Shown here piece after piece: positions 50,314-57,834 of a stretch of DNA of 64,000 nt. The DNA lies in contig NZ_CP048263.1 of NCBI RefSeq assembly GCF_019469165.1, positions 2,294,001 through 2,358,000 on the forward strand. The letters run 5' to 3'. The first letter of the stretch is position 1, and the number at the start of each line of letters is the position of its first letter. A model generated the notes under the pieces. That model had not been told where the DNA came from. It did no database searches and saw only the letters and a list, made by a program, of their open reading frames with translations. This DNA is from Gilliamella sp. ESL0443 (GTDB lineage Bacteria > Pseudomonadota > Gammaproteobacteria > Enterobacterales > Orbaceae). The position numbers were made by a program, and so were the translations under genes.

Positions 50314-51575
50314 TGAGCGATATTCTTTTACCGGAAGGATGGCTGTATACAATAATTGGTCGCTATTTATATATTAAAAATGGTTTTTCATTCAAAAGTA
50401 AAGATTATGTTGAATCATCTGAAGATTCACATCCTGTTATAAGAATATCTGACATTGATGGGGAATATGCTTCAGATTCAAATGCAGTTCATGTAATAAA
50501 TAAAGTTGATGGGTTTGATATAGAAAATGGTGATTTATTAATAGCTATGTCAGGTGCGACAACAGGAAAAATTGGTGTATATAAAGGTATGAAGATCGCC
50601 TATCAAAATCAACGGGTAGGTAATATTAAACTGTTATCAGAAAAATTTGGAAATCATTTATTCAGAAACTATTTAATTCTATTTATCAAAGATAAAATTC
50701 TTAAAGCATCTTATGGAGGAGCACAACCAAATATATCAGGAAATACTATTGAAAAAATATCCATTTTACTACCTCCTTTATTTGAACAAAAAATCATAGC
50801 TGAAAAACTTGATTTATTACTAGCTGAAGTACAAGAAACAAAATCACACCTTGAACAAATTCCTGAACTTCTCAAACAGTTTCGGCAGTCAGTGTTATCG
50901 GATGCTGTGAGTGGTAAGTTAACGAAAGATTGTGCTTACCATTCCCGTTCTAATAACATTATATTAGGTAATGTTTTAGAATTAGCATACGGCAAATCAT
51001 TACCAGCGAAATCTCGAAGTGGTGACGGTTATCCTGTATATGGATCAAATGGTGAAATAGGTAAACATAAACAAAAATTAGTAAACGGACCATTTATAAT
51101 TGTTGGTCGTAAAGGAAGCTATGGTGAAATTACTTGGTCTGATAGTTCAGGATGGCCAATTGATACTACATATTATGTTGTATTAAAAATAAAAAGTAAT
51201 CTTAAATTTATTTTTTATTTATTACAAACTTTGGGATTAAATCAATTAAATAGGTCTACCGCTATACCAGGCTTAAATCGTGAAGATGCATATAAACTTA
51301 AAATTAATTTACCCTCAATCCAAGAACAAAACGAAATCGTCCGTCGTATAGAACAATTATTTGCCTATGCTGATAAAATTGAACAACAGGTTAATACAGC
51401 TTTAGAAAAAGTGAATCATTTACCGCAATCAATTTTAGCCAAAGCTTTTCGTGGTGAATTAACCGCCCAATGGCGCGCTAAAAATCCTGATTTAATTACG
51501 GGTGAAAATTCAGCGGCATCCTTACTTGAAAAAATTCAGATTGAACGTGCGCAACACAATAAAAAGAACAAATAA
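50313..51575 (+). CDS. hsdS: Type I specificity subunit HsdS
   Basis: Target-recognition subunit of 420 residues with the normal two-part build. TRD1 (about 1-160) is followed by central conserved region LLPPLFEQKIIAEKLDLLLA, then TRD2 (about 215-340), then distal conserved region LPSIQEQNEIVRRIEQLF and coiled coil. The two conserved regions are helical spacers. TRD sequences determine the bipartite DNA target, which cannot be read here. An unknown gene starts 4 bases after its stop. Confidence 0.93.
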   Translation: MSDILLPEGWLYTIIGRYLYIKNGFSFKSKDYVESSEDSHPVIRISDIDGEYASDSNAVHVINKVDGFDIENGDLLIAMSGATTGKIGVYKGMKIAYQNQRVGNIKLLSEKFGNHLFRNYLILFIKDKILKASYGGAQPNISGNTIEKISILLPPLFEQKIIAEKLDLLLAEVQETKSHLEQIPELLKQFRQSVLSDAVSGKLTKDCAYHSRSNNIILGNVLELAYGKSLPAKSRSGDGYPVYGSNGEIGKHKQKLVNGPFIIVGRKGSYGEITWSDSSGWPIDTTYYVVLKIKSNLKFIFYLLQTLGLNQLNRSTAIPGLNREDAYKLKINLPSIQEQNEIVRRIEQLFAYADKIEQQVNTALEKVNHLPQSILAKAFRGELTAQWRAKNPDLITGENSAASLLEKIQIERAQHNKKNK

Positions 51576-51578
51576 TCA

Positions 51579-52238
51579 ATGAGTCAAGAACAAATTGATT
51601 TGTTAGAAATAATTACCAATAAACAAAATAGTAACCCTGAAATCAACACATTGTTTAAAGGGTTATTATATTCACCTTGGCAATGCTCGAATAAATTAAT
51701 CGATAAATATGTTAGTAAATCATTAGCAAAAATAGTAAAACGATATAAACAGTCTGTGTTACATTTTGTTTTTAATACAACTAAATTTAATTACTACCAA
51801 ACTTATATTTGTGGAATTTATTTAGAGCTTAATGATAGCAACACAGGTGAAGAAGCAAATTTCTTAGCGCAATTAAATTTGTACAAAGAAATAATTTCCG
51901 AAGACCTCGAAAAAGCTAACCTTAACTTTGATGAATTATCATCACAAGGGCAAGATACATTAGTCGGTTTGTGTATTTATGCGACCATCGCAGTATATGA
52001 GGTGGCGGGAATTATACATCCTATCGATAATTCAAAAAACTTTCATCTCAAAATTAAAGAATGTTATTTAGATGCTTATTTAATAAAACAGTTTAGAACT
52101 TTTTGCAATCAATATAGTTGTATATCAGATTATTTAACTCTCTATGAATTAACCAAGAATTTAGGACTATCTCAATTACAAAAAAATAGTGAACCACTGA
52201 AAAATATTACTAACTATGGGGGGAGTTCGTCATGGTGA
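51579..52238 (+). CDS. Unknown protein downstream of hsdS, 5' part of a possibly split gene
   Basis: A 219-residue protein I do not recognise, helical and Lys/Asn/Tyr-rich with no membrane segment or signal peptide. It begins 4 bases after hsdS with no clear ribosome site, so it is probably translated by coupling. It ends in NYGGSSSW just past a run of six G (52218-52223). Removing one G would carry the frame straight into the next ORF (NYGG-VRHGDLLYTYF) and give one protein of about 334 residues. I think it is the N-terminal part of a single Type I RM-associated protein. The alternative is two real overlapping genes. Confidence 0.62.
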   Translation: MSQEQIDLLEIITNKQNSNPEINTLFKGLLYSPWQCSNKLIDKYVSKSLAKIVKRYKQSVLHFVFNTTKFNYYQTYICGIYLELNDSNTGEEANFLAQLNLYKEIISEDLEKANLNFDELSSQGQDTLVGLCIYATIAVYEVAGIIHPIDNSKNFHLKIKECYLDAYLIKQFRTFCNQYSCISDYLTLYELTKNLGLSQLQKNSEPLKNITNYGGSSSW

Positions 52239-52584
52239 TTTACTTTATACCTACTTTGATCTCATGCAATTCACTAAACAGGCAATCTCTGAACCGACCA
52301 AAGATGATATAGCTATTTTAAAAGGGATATTAGCCATTATTGCATCCTGTCAGCAAGATGATTATCCGGGTTCACTGAGTGATAAACTGACGGATCTACC
52401 TAACTTTAAATCCAATCAAGATGAACGTAACATCGTTATTGAGATTTTGGCTTGTGTGGGGATTTTACAACCCGCTTCTTATGAGCGCCCAACAAGGGGA
52501 AAACACGATTGGGTATATGCCACTTATTGGCGTGGTCAGGATAAATACAATCAACAAATGGTGAAGCAATTATTTGGTCTTTAA
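52216..52584 (+). CDS. Unknown protein, 3' part of the split gene after hsdS
   Basis: A 122-residue ORF in the +1 frame relative to the gene before it, starting at an ATG inside the overlap and next to the G6 run. It reads GDLLYTYFDLMQFTKQA, then ILKGILAIIASCQQDDYPGS and PTRGKHDWVYATYWRGQ. I do not recognise the family. Its natural first residues match the end of the upstream protein if one G is removed, so it may be the C-terminal half of the same protein. Expressed separately, it would need the overlap for coupled initiation. Confidence 0.58.
   Translation: MGGVRHGDLLYTYFDLMQFTKQAISEPTKDDIAILKGILAIIASCQQDDYPGSLSDKLTDLPNFKSNQDERNIVIEILACVGILQPASYERPTRGKHDWVYATYWRGQDKYNQQMVKQLFGL
52218..52223 (+). 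repeat. G6 homopolymer at the frame change
   Basis: Six consecutive G residues in an AT-rich gene lie exactly where the frame shifts from the 219-residue ORF to the 122-residue ORF. Slipped-strand change, programmed frameshifting or a base-calling error could each explain it. Confidence 0.9.
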
Positions 52585-52761
52585 TGCATGATCTCTAATT
52601 TGCTCTAGGGGCTGTTGAATCTCATCCCAACTCAGCCCACCAAATATTTTTTCAGCCTGTCGGCATCATTACTCTTCTGTTTTTTGGTTCTCGAAATCGC
52701 AAAAAGCTATATTTAACAATGACTAGTCAAAGCAGATAGTTTTTTTCATATTGTGTAGTGA

Positions 52762-52956
52762 GTGATAAGCCCAACAGCGACGAGAAACAGATTTACCATT
52801 AAAGATCAAATCAAATCAACGGCACATGTCGAATGTCGAAAAGATGCTAATATGATTGATGAAATCCCAATGGCATACAAAGATATTGATGCTTTTATGG
52901 CTGCGCAAAATGCATTGGTCGAGATAGTGCATCAATTAAGGCAAGTGGGGGTGTGA
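52762..52956 (+). pseudogene. rtcB: C-terminal remnant of RNA ligase RtcB
   Basis: An open frame of 64 codons begins right after an in-frame stop. From FTIKDQIKSTAHVECRKD through AYKDIDAFMAAQNALVEIVH it follows the C-terminus of E. coli RtcB (VEDQIRATAHVECRKD; AYKDIDAVMAAQSDLVEVVH). The rest of rtcB (about 350 residues) is absent and the last residues diverge, so this is a broken copy. RtcB repairs RNA ends and is often next to RNA-targeting defence genes. Confidence 0.65.
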
Positions 52957-53130
52957 AGGGATAAAAATTATCGAGAAGCGATCCTCGATATTTATTTAAT
53001 CTTTACTGCTATCAACTTTAAATTACCAAACTTACTAATTACCATAATTTTCTTCGATAAGATATTTGCAGATTTTCCTTTAGGTTAGTGCAATGGGTTT
53101 CGTCTTGAAAGCAGCCGTGCAATATTGAAG

Positions 53131-53210
53131 TTCAGGTGTTCAGGCGACCGAGGGGTTCAAACCAACCCCTCTGGCTCTCTGTTCCACTGCGCGTGGAGCG
53201 TAAGGGCGAA
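53131..53210. other. G+C-rich patch
   Basis: 48 of 80 bases are G or C (60%), in surroundings of about one-third. It holds the hairpin AGGGGTT/AACCCCT and GCGCGTGGAGCG. It could be imported DNA or the end of a lost element; the origin is not recognised. Confidence 0.5.
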
Positions 53211-53218
53211 AGTTTAGT

Positions 53219-53680
53219 CTAATGTTTATTAATTCGACTACTTTGTTGTTCTTTAGTTGGATCATGAGGTTGGCATTTTCCATATATTGTTGATTTAAAT
53301 ATTTTTCCACGATTATCAATGAGTTCGCCAATCATAACATAGGGGGCACCAACTGGATATTTGATGTGATCGTGATGTTTAGTGTAATGGTCAAAATCGA
53401 TTGCAATGATCGCGCTTTTCAAGCATTGCAAATTGATATCTTTAGCATTCAATAAGCGGTAAAGTTTAGAATTATATTTAGATACGATTGGTTGAAAATA
53501 TGCCGTGTCTGGTTTAATAACCTGATTTAGTAAATCGAACTTTAATGAGAAAATATGGTTTGTTTTTGCAAATTGATACAATATACCTAAAGCCCAGTAA
53601 CCTTGAAAGTCATTATTCCGGCTATTAAAGCTACTCGTTATTCCTCGTATTACATCAATAAGTTCTTTGTGCTTGGACAT
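53219..53680 (-). CDS. Hypothetical protein, orphan of a broken gene pair
   Basis: A 153-residue protein I do not recognise. It is soluble, with YWALGILYQFAKTNHIF near the start, IDFDHYTKHHDHIKYPVGAP in the second half, and a basic Gln/Ser/Arg C-terminus. No Shine-Dalgarno is visible before the ATG at 53680. It starts 2 bases after the stop of a truncated upstream frame (53683-53886), so the pair was probably once translated together. Small soluble followers of broken genes are sometimes immunity proteins, but I have no motif for that. Confidence 0.45.
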   Translation of the reverse strand: MSKHKELIDVIRGITSSFNSRNNDFQGYWALGILYQFAKTNHIFSLKFDLLNQVIKPDTAYFQPIVSKYNSKLYRLLNAKDINLQCLKSAIIAIDFDHYTKHHDHIKYPVGAPYVMIGELIDNRGKIFKSTIYGKCQPHDPTKEQQSSRINKH

Positions 53681-53682
53681 AT

Positions 53683-53886
53683 TTAATTGGTTTCAGTTTT
53701 GGTCAAAAATTTAAAGTAATCTATTGGAATAGGTAAGCGATAATACCGACAAGCGGTTAGTATTATCGGGTTAATTCCATATTTTATAGCACTAAGCTCT
53801 TTATAATAAGGTTCACTATCGCAAACATTCAAAACATCTGCCCAAAATTGCTCAGGATCTTGTTTAAAGTGCTTAAAGAGTGAGTT
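53683..53886 (-). pseudogene. C-terminal remnant of an unknown protein
   Basis: The minus strand is open for 67 codons, starting directly after an in-frame TAA and without any start codon. It runs from DPEQFWADVLNVCDS and YYKELSAIKYGINPI to CRYYRLPIPIDYFKFL, with a stop at 53683. The coding-like composition and lack of a start suggest the tail of a truncated gene. The parent is unknown. The orphan ORF at 53219-53680 follows at once. Confidence 0.5.
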
Positions 53887-54001
53887 TTATATCTATCTTA
53901 TCGCCTTGTAAAATCAGTTAAAAAATAATATAGCATATTCTGTTTAGGCTGGGCAGTTGTTAATTAAACAATTCCAAGAGTTTACTTTTTAGGTTATAGT
54001 G

Positions 54002-54030
54002 TTTGTGAAAATTTTTGAGGAGTCTATACC
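54002..54030 (+). repeat. Left copy of direct repeat
   Basis: TTGAGGAGTCTATACC (54015-54030) recurs perfectly at 55719-55734. The 13 bases before it match with three differences, giving a 29-base imperfect repeat. This copy lies just before the ribosome site of the zinc-finger gene. Confidence 0.9.
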
Positions 54031-54045
54031 GTTATAAGGAGCGTA

Positions 54046-54741
54046 ATGATGTATCATGCAATTTTACCGAGTAAGCAACAGCCTGCTGCAGAGCGATTTT
54101 TGCAACAGTTGCCGAAGTTAGTTGCAGCAAGTCCTTTATGCCTGCGCCTTAAACCTACATCATTGCTGATTGATATTGCTCCGTACACCTTAACGGCTCA
54201 GCCCCACAGTTTTATTGCAGTCCGGTTCAACCTATCACCACGTGCAGCTCGTAGACGGGATAATGTTATACGGCAATTGCTGGAGCAGCATGAGCCTGAC
54301 CTTTATCAAGCGGTATTAGACCTTGAGCAAACCACCCCTGACCAGGTCAGTCAGCAAGCCCAAGCATTTAAATCATGGCTTAAAGATTTGCTCAGTACAT
54401 CCGTCATGCCTTGCGATTATTGCGAATCACCTCTGACGGTTCGTATTGGTCACCGCCTTAATTTTCGTTGCCGAAGCTGTCGACGTACGTTTAATCCGCT
54501 CAAAAAATATCAATTAAATCATTTATCTCATTGCGAACTGTGGTTGCCTTTTGTTGACTTATTGCTACAAGGTGAAACCCTCAAAACCGCTAATCAGCAA
54601 TTAGGGATTAACTCCAATACCGCCGCTAAATGGAAGTCCTGTTTTCTATGGATAATGGAAAAGCAAGGGTTTTCCATATTGGCGAATTATTGCCGAGTAA
54701 AGCGACGCCAACGTTATCGGCAAATTTGGTTAGGCATATAA
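54046..54741 (+). CDS. Zinc-finger/HTH protein of mobile-DNA type (DUF746-like)
   Basis: A 231-residue protein with two halves. The N-terminal part (about 1-115) has RFNLSPRAARRRDNVIRQLLE and no recognised catalytic motif. The C-terminal half (about 120-200) has a CxxC-type zinc finger (PCDYCESPL and RCRSCRRTFNPL) followed by an HTH (LKTANQQLGINSNTAAKWK). Such zinc-finger plus HTH modules occur in transposases and DUF746-type proteins, but no DDE triad is present. AAGGAG precedes the ATG pair at 54046/54049. Codon use looks more G+C-rich than its neighbours, hinting at recent transfer. Function unknown. Confidence 0.55.
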   Translation: MMYHAILPSKQQPAAERFLQQLPKLVAASPLCLRLKPTSLLIDIAPYTLTAQPHSFIAVRFNLSPRAARRRDNVIRQLLEQHEPDLYQAVLDLEQTTPDQVSQQAQAFKSWLKDLLSTSVMPCDYCESPLTVRIGHRLNFRCRSCRRTFNPLKKYQLNHLSHCELWLPFVDLLLQGETLKTANQQLGINSNTAAKWKSCFLWIMEKQGFSILANYCRVKRRQRYRQIWLGI

Positions 54742-54923
54742 ACTGATGTGATTTTTTTACAGATTAGTGAATTAAATTTTAACATTGGCATCAATGATTC
54801 TAATGTTAAAATTATTGAGATGTGTATGCTACTTTAATGTAAATAATCATACTTAAGTAACACATTATCAATGATAATGAGTAATATGCATAAAGTACTT
54901 CATAAAATTAAGGAATAATGGAA

Positions 54924-55691
54924 ATGGAAAGGGATAGACAAAATTATTTAATCTTCAATTCAAATGATTTACTGAAGTTATCACTAATTTGTTTTACAGT
55001 AATGCACGCTATTCGAATATTATTAGAAGCCCCATATGCTTTGCTAGTATTTAATAAGGGAATATTGTTATTTTGTGGTACCTTACTAATTTTAGTTCTA
55101 AATATTGTTTGTATAGTTATATCGTTATACGTTTTTTTTCGTGTTATTGTGCAAATATTTATTCCCCAAAGTGATATGAATCAAAATGATCATACTTCGA
55201 TAACTTTTTTTAGTTTATTTTTATATGCACTAGGTCATTTATTTCTTTTGTTCCTTTGTATCTATTGTACAGGAGATACTGATTTCTTATTTTGCTTGGT
55301 TGTTACTTTACCAATATTGTTTTATTCATTTATCAATTTAATTGGTGCTGTATTTATTTTTATATTAAAAATAATTAAAAAAATCATTCTGTTTTTTATT
55401 GATAAAGAAGATAAATCAAATGAACGCAAATTTATGTTCACTCATTTTTTAATGAGTAAAAAATTCTGTTATTTCAACAAACTGCTTAATTATATAACGT
55501 TTTTTTCAATTTTTTATTTATTAATAGCTACAACTGTATTACCCATTGCTTTGCCATTGCTTGGTATAAAATGGTTTATTATTGTTTGTTGGGGTTATCT
55601 TTTAAACTTTATTGGCGCAATTATTCTTTATATGTTGTTTTATCTTAGAAACAATCACCACGATGACAGAAATAAGGAAGAACACAACTAA
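54924..55691 (+). CDS. Unknown polytopic membrane protein
   Basis: A 255-residue protein with about seven hydrophobic segments (for example VMHAIRILLEAPYALLVF; TLLILVLNIVCIVISLYVFF; SIFYLLIATTVLPIALPLLG). It is very Phe/Ile/Leu-rich, with an acidic/His C-terminal tail (NNHHDDRNKEEHN). I favour the ATG at 54924, nine bases after AAGGA; the ATG at 54918 is too close. It is not recognised. It lies inside the direct-repeat segment with the zinc-finger gene. Confidence 0.6.
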   Translation: MERDRQNYLIFNSNDLLKLSLICFTVMHAIRILLEAPYALLVFNKGILLFCGTLLILVLNIVCIVISLYVFFRVIVQIFIPQSDMNQNDHTSITFFSLFLYALGHLFLLFLCIYCTGDTDFLFCLVVTLPILFYSFINLIGAVFIFILKIIKKIILFFIDKEDKSNERKFMFTHFLMSKKFCYFNKLLNYITFFSIFYLLIATTVLPIALPLLGIKWFIIVCWGYLLNFIGAIILYMLFYLRNNHHDDRNKEEHN

Positions 55692-56085
55692 CCCAAACTA
55701 TTCTATTTGTAAAAAATATTGAGGAGTCTATACCATTTTAATATTTACACTGATTAATTTATTTTGCTAATAAGTAAGCTGTATCAAAAATAGTTGATCT
55801 AAATTATTACAAATTTTAATTAATATGCAGGAGTATTTTTTATAATTGACATTAAATATTAAAAAATAATCAGCTTATAAGTAGATTGTAATCATTATTA
55901 TCAATACTCTAAGCAATAAGAGTATAAGTGTTTATTTTTATAACAAACACTACACTATTTATCTCCCAAACCATTTAATTCAAGAGATTTATTTTAAATC
56001 ATTCACTTTTTTTCGATGTATAAATTATAAAAGATACAACCATAAAAAATTATGAAATATATGCAATTTAGGAAATATAAATCAA
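55692..56085. other. Intergenic region with right direct repeat
   Basis: This 394-base AT-rich stretch holds the right 16-bp repeat at 55719-55734 and no gene. It also spans the end of treC, for which no hairpin terminator with a T-tract is apparent. Confidence 0.6.
55706..55734 (+). repeat. Right copy of direct repeat
   Basis: TTGAGGAGTCTATACC at 55719-55734 repeats 54015-54030 perfectly in the same orientation, with a partly conserved left flank. Unlike the left copy, no gene follows it. Confidence 0.9.
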
Positions 56086-57765
56086 TTATTTAGAAATTCC
56101 TAGATGCAACCAATACATAGCCTCATAAGGTTGCAACTCCATTTCGGGCTTTAATACAGTTTGGTATTCATAATTACCTAGCAATCTTTGCCAATGACGA
56201 TTTTCTAATGCTTTAGGCAATTGCCATTTAACCATATTTTCGGTCAGATTGGCTATCACAAGTAACGTTTGATTATTCCAATGTCTGATATAGCACCAAC
56301 AATCAGCATTATCAGGCGTTAGATCTTGATAGTCACCGAAAATAAAGATCGGGTATGTTTTTCGTAATGTGATTAAAGTTTGATAGCAATAAAAAATGGA
56401 ATTAGGATCGTCAAGCGCTGCTTTAACATTAATTTTCGGGTAATTGTTTGCCACCTCAATCCAAGGTTTACCTTGACTAAATCCGGCGTTGGCGGTGTTG
56501 CCCCATTGCATTGGTGTTCGGCTATTGTCCCGTGATTTACTGGCAAGAATCGCTAACATATCAGACTCTGACACACCTTCGGCAATTTTTTCTTGATAGA
56601 TGTTAAGACTTTCCACATCTTTATATTGCGAAATATCGGTAAAATGGGGATTGGTCATCCCAATCTCTTCACCTTGATAAAGATACGGCGTGCCTTGTAG
56701 TCCATAAAGAATCATCGCCAGCATTTTGGCCGATTCGTTGTGGTATTGGTCTTCGTTACCTAAACGTGACACAATGCGAGGTTGATCGTGATTACACCAG
56801 AAAATCGCATTCCACGCCTTACCGTGCATACCCATTTGCCAATAGCCAAGTATCTTTTTGAGTTCAAGTAAATCGGGTTTAGCCAGCGTCCATTTTTCCC
56901 CATTTGGATAATCAATTTTTAAATGATGAAAATTAAACGTCATGGTCAACTCTTTGCCATCCAATGCGGAATATTTTTGACAGTTTTCTAATGTAGTTGA
57001 TGACATTTCACCCACGGTTTTTAAGTCATTAGGTTGAAAAACATCTCGACTTAACTCTTGTAAAAATTCGTGTATTTTCGGGCCATCCGTATAATATTTT
57101 CGTCCGTCACCTTGTACGTCATCCGGAAACTCTTGCTGTTTAGAAACCAAATTGATCACATCCAACCTTAATGCATCAACCCCTTTATCCGCCCAAAATT
57201 GACAGACGTTTTTAATCTCTTGGCGGACAGTTGGATTTTCCCAATTGAGATCGGCTTGCTGCTTTGCAAACAGGTGTAAATAGTATTGTCCTGATTGCTC
57301 ATGCCACTGCCAAGCTTTGCCGCCAAATTTTGACCGCCAATTATTAGGTTCTGAGCCGTCAGCTTTGGCGTCTTTCCAAATATAAAACGATCGAAAAGGG
57401 CTGGTTTTATCTAAGGCGGATTTAAACCATGGATGCTCTGTTGAAGTGTGGTTAAAGACCATATCCATCATAATCCGGATATCACGTTCATGCGCCTGCT
57501 TCACCAATAATTCAAAGTCATGCATCGTGCCATAAGCCGGATCGATATCATAATAATCTGATACATCATAGCCATTATCAACTTGCGGAGAGGGATAAAT
57601 TGGCGTTAACCAAATCGCACTAATGCCCAGATTTTTCAGATAATCTAATCGGCTGATAATGCCTAATAAATCCCCCGTTGAACCTGCGCCACTGGCTTGA
57701 AAGCTTTTGGGATAGATTTGATAGATAGTGCCATTTTGCCACCACGGGATATCTATTTTATTCAT
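56086..57765 (-). CDS. treC: Trehalose-6-phosphate hydrolase
   Basis: Cytosolic GH13 enzyme cleaving trehalose-6-phosphate to glucose and glucose-6-phosphate, 559 residues (E. coli 551). The N-terminal WWQNGTIYQIYPKSF and NGYDVSDYYDIDPAYGTM are family-typical. The catalytic nucleophile is in ALRLDVINL, the acid in TVGEMSST, and the transition-state Asp in NHDQPR. The phosphate-binding context of TreC (QGDGRKYYTDGP) is present. It is 69 bases downstream of treB. Confidence 0.96.
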   Translation of the reverse strand: MNKIDIPWWQNGTIYQIYPKSFQASGAGSTGDLLGIISRLDYLKNLGISAIWLTPIYPSPQVDNGYDVSDYYDIDPAYGTMHDFELLVKQAHERDIRIMMDMVFNHTSTEHPWFKSALDKTSPFRSFYIWKDAKADGSEPNNWRSKFGGKAWQWHEQSGQYYLHLFAKQQADLNWENPTVRQEIKNVCQFWADKGVDALRLDVINLVSKQQEFPDDVQGDGRKYYTDGPKIHEFLQELSRDVFQPNDLKTVGEMSSTTLENCQKYSALDGKELTMTFNFHHLKIDYPNGEKWTLAKPDLLELKKILGYWQMGMHGKAWNAIFWCNHDQPRIVSRLGNEDQYHNESAKMLAMILYGLQGTPYLYQGEEIGMTNPHFTDISQYKDVESLNIYQEKIAEGVSESDMLAILASKSRDNSRTPMQWGNTANAGFSQGKPWIEVANNYPKINVKAALDDPNSIFYCYQTLITLRKTYPIFIFGDYQDLTPDNADCWCYIRHWNNQTLLVIANLTENMVKWQLPKALENRHWQRLLGNYEYQTVLKPEMELQPYEAMYWLHLGISK

Positions 57766-57834
57766 TGCTTACTCTTTATTTTTAATCAGTAAAATTAAAT
57801 TCACATAAAATGGGTGAATTACTATTTATAATCA

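Larger units (their letters stand above)
52585..53218. other. Degraded intergenic region with rtcB remnant and G+C-rich patch
   Basis: No intact gene. Contents are the rtcB fragment (52762-52956) and a G+C-rich patch (53131-53210) with a 7-bp hairpin AGGGGTT/AACCCCT (53151-53157 with 53164-53170). The rest is AT-rich. Confidence 0.65.
53681..54045. other. Intergenic region with gene remnant and left direct repeat
   Basis: Holds the minus-strand remnant at 53683-53886 and, at 54015-54030, the left 16-bp direct repeat with the ribosome site (AAGGAG, about 54036) of the next gene. No other gene is seen. Confidence 0.65.

Noticed and set aside
52611..52780. Possible insertion-sequence ends (GCTGTTG and CAACAGC) near the rtcB remnant
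   Set aside because: Only seven bases match, with no transposase frame or target duplication between them.
53140..53331. Minus-strand 63-codon frame rich in Arg/Ala at its end
   Set aside because: It runs through the G+C-rich patch and overlaps the 153-residue ORF on the same strand; the patch explains the odd composition.
54046..54741. Calling the zinc-finger/HTH gene a complete insertion sequence
   Set aside because: No DDE catalytic residues and no inverted terminal repeats are visible; only direct repeats flank the wider segment.
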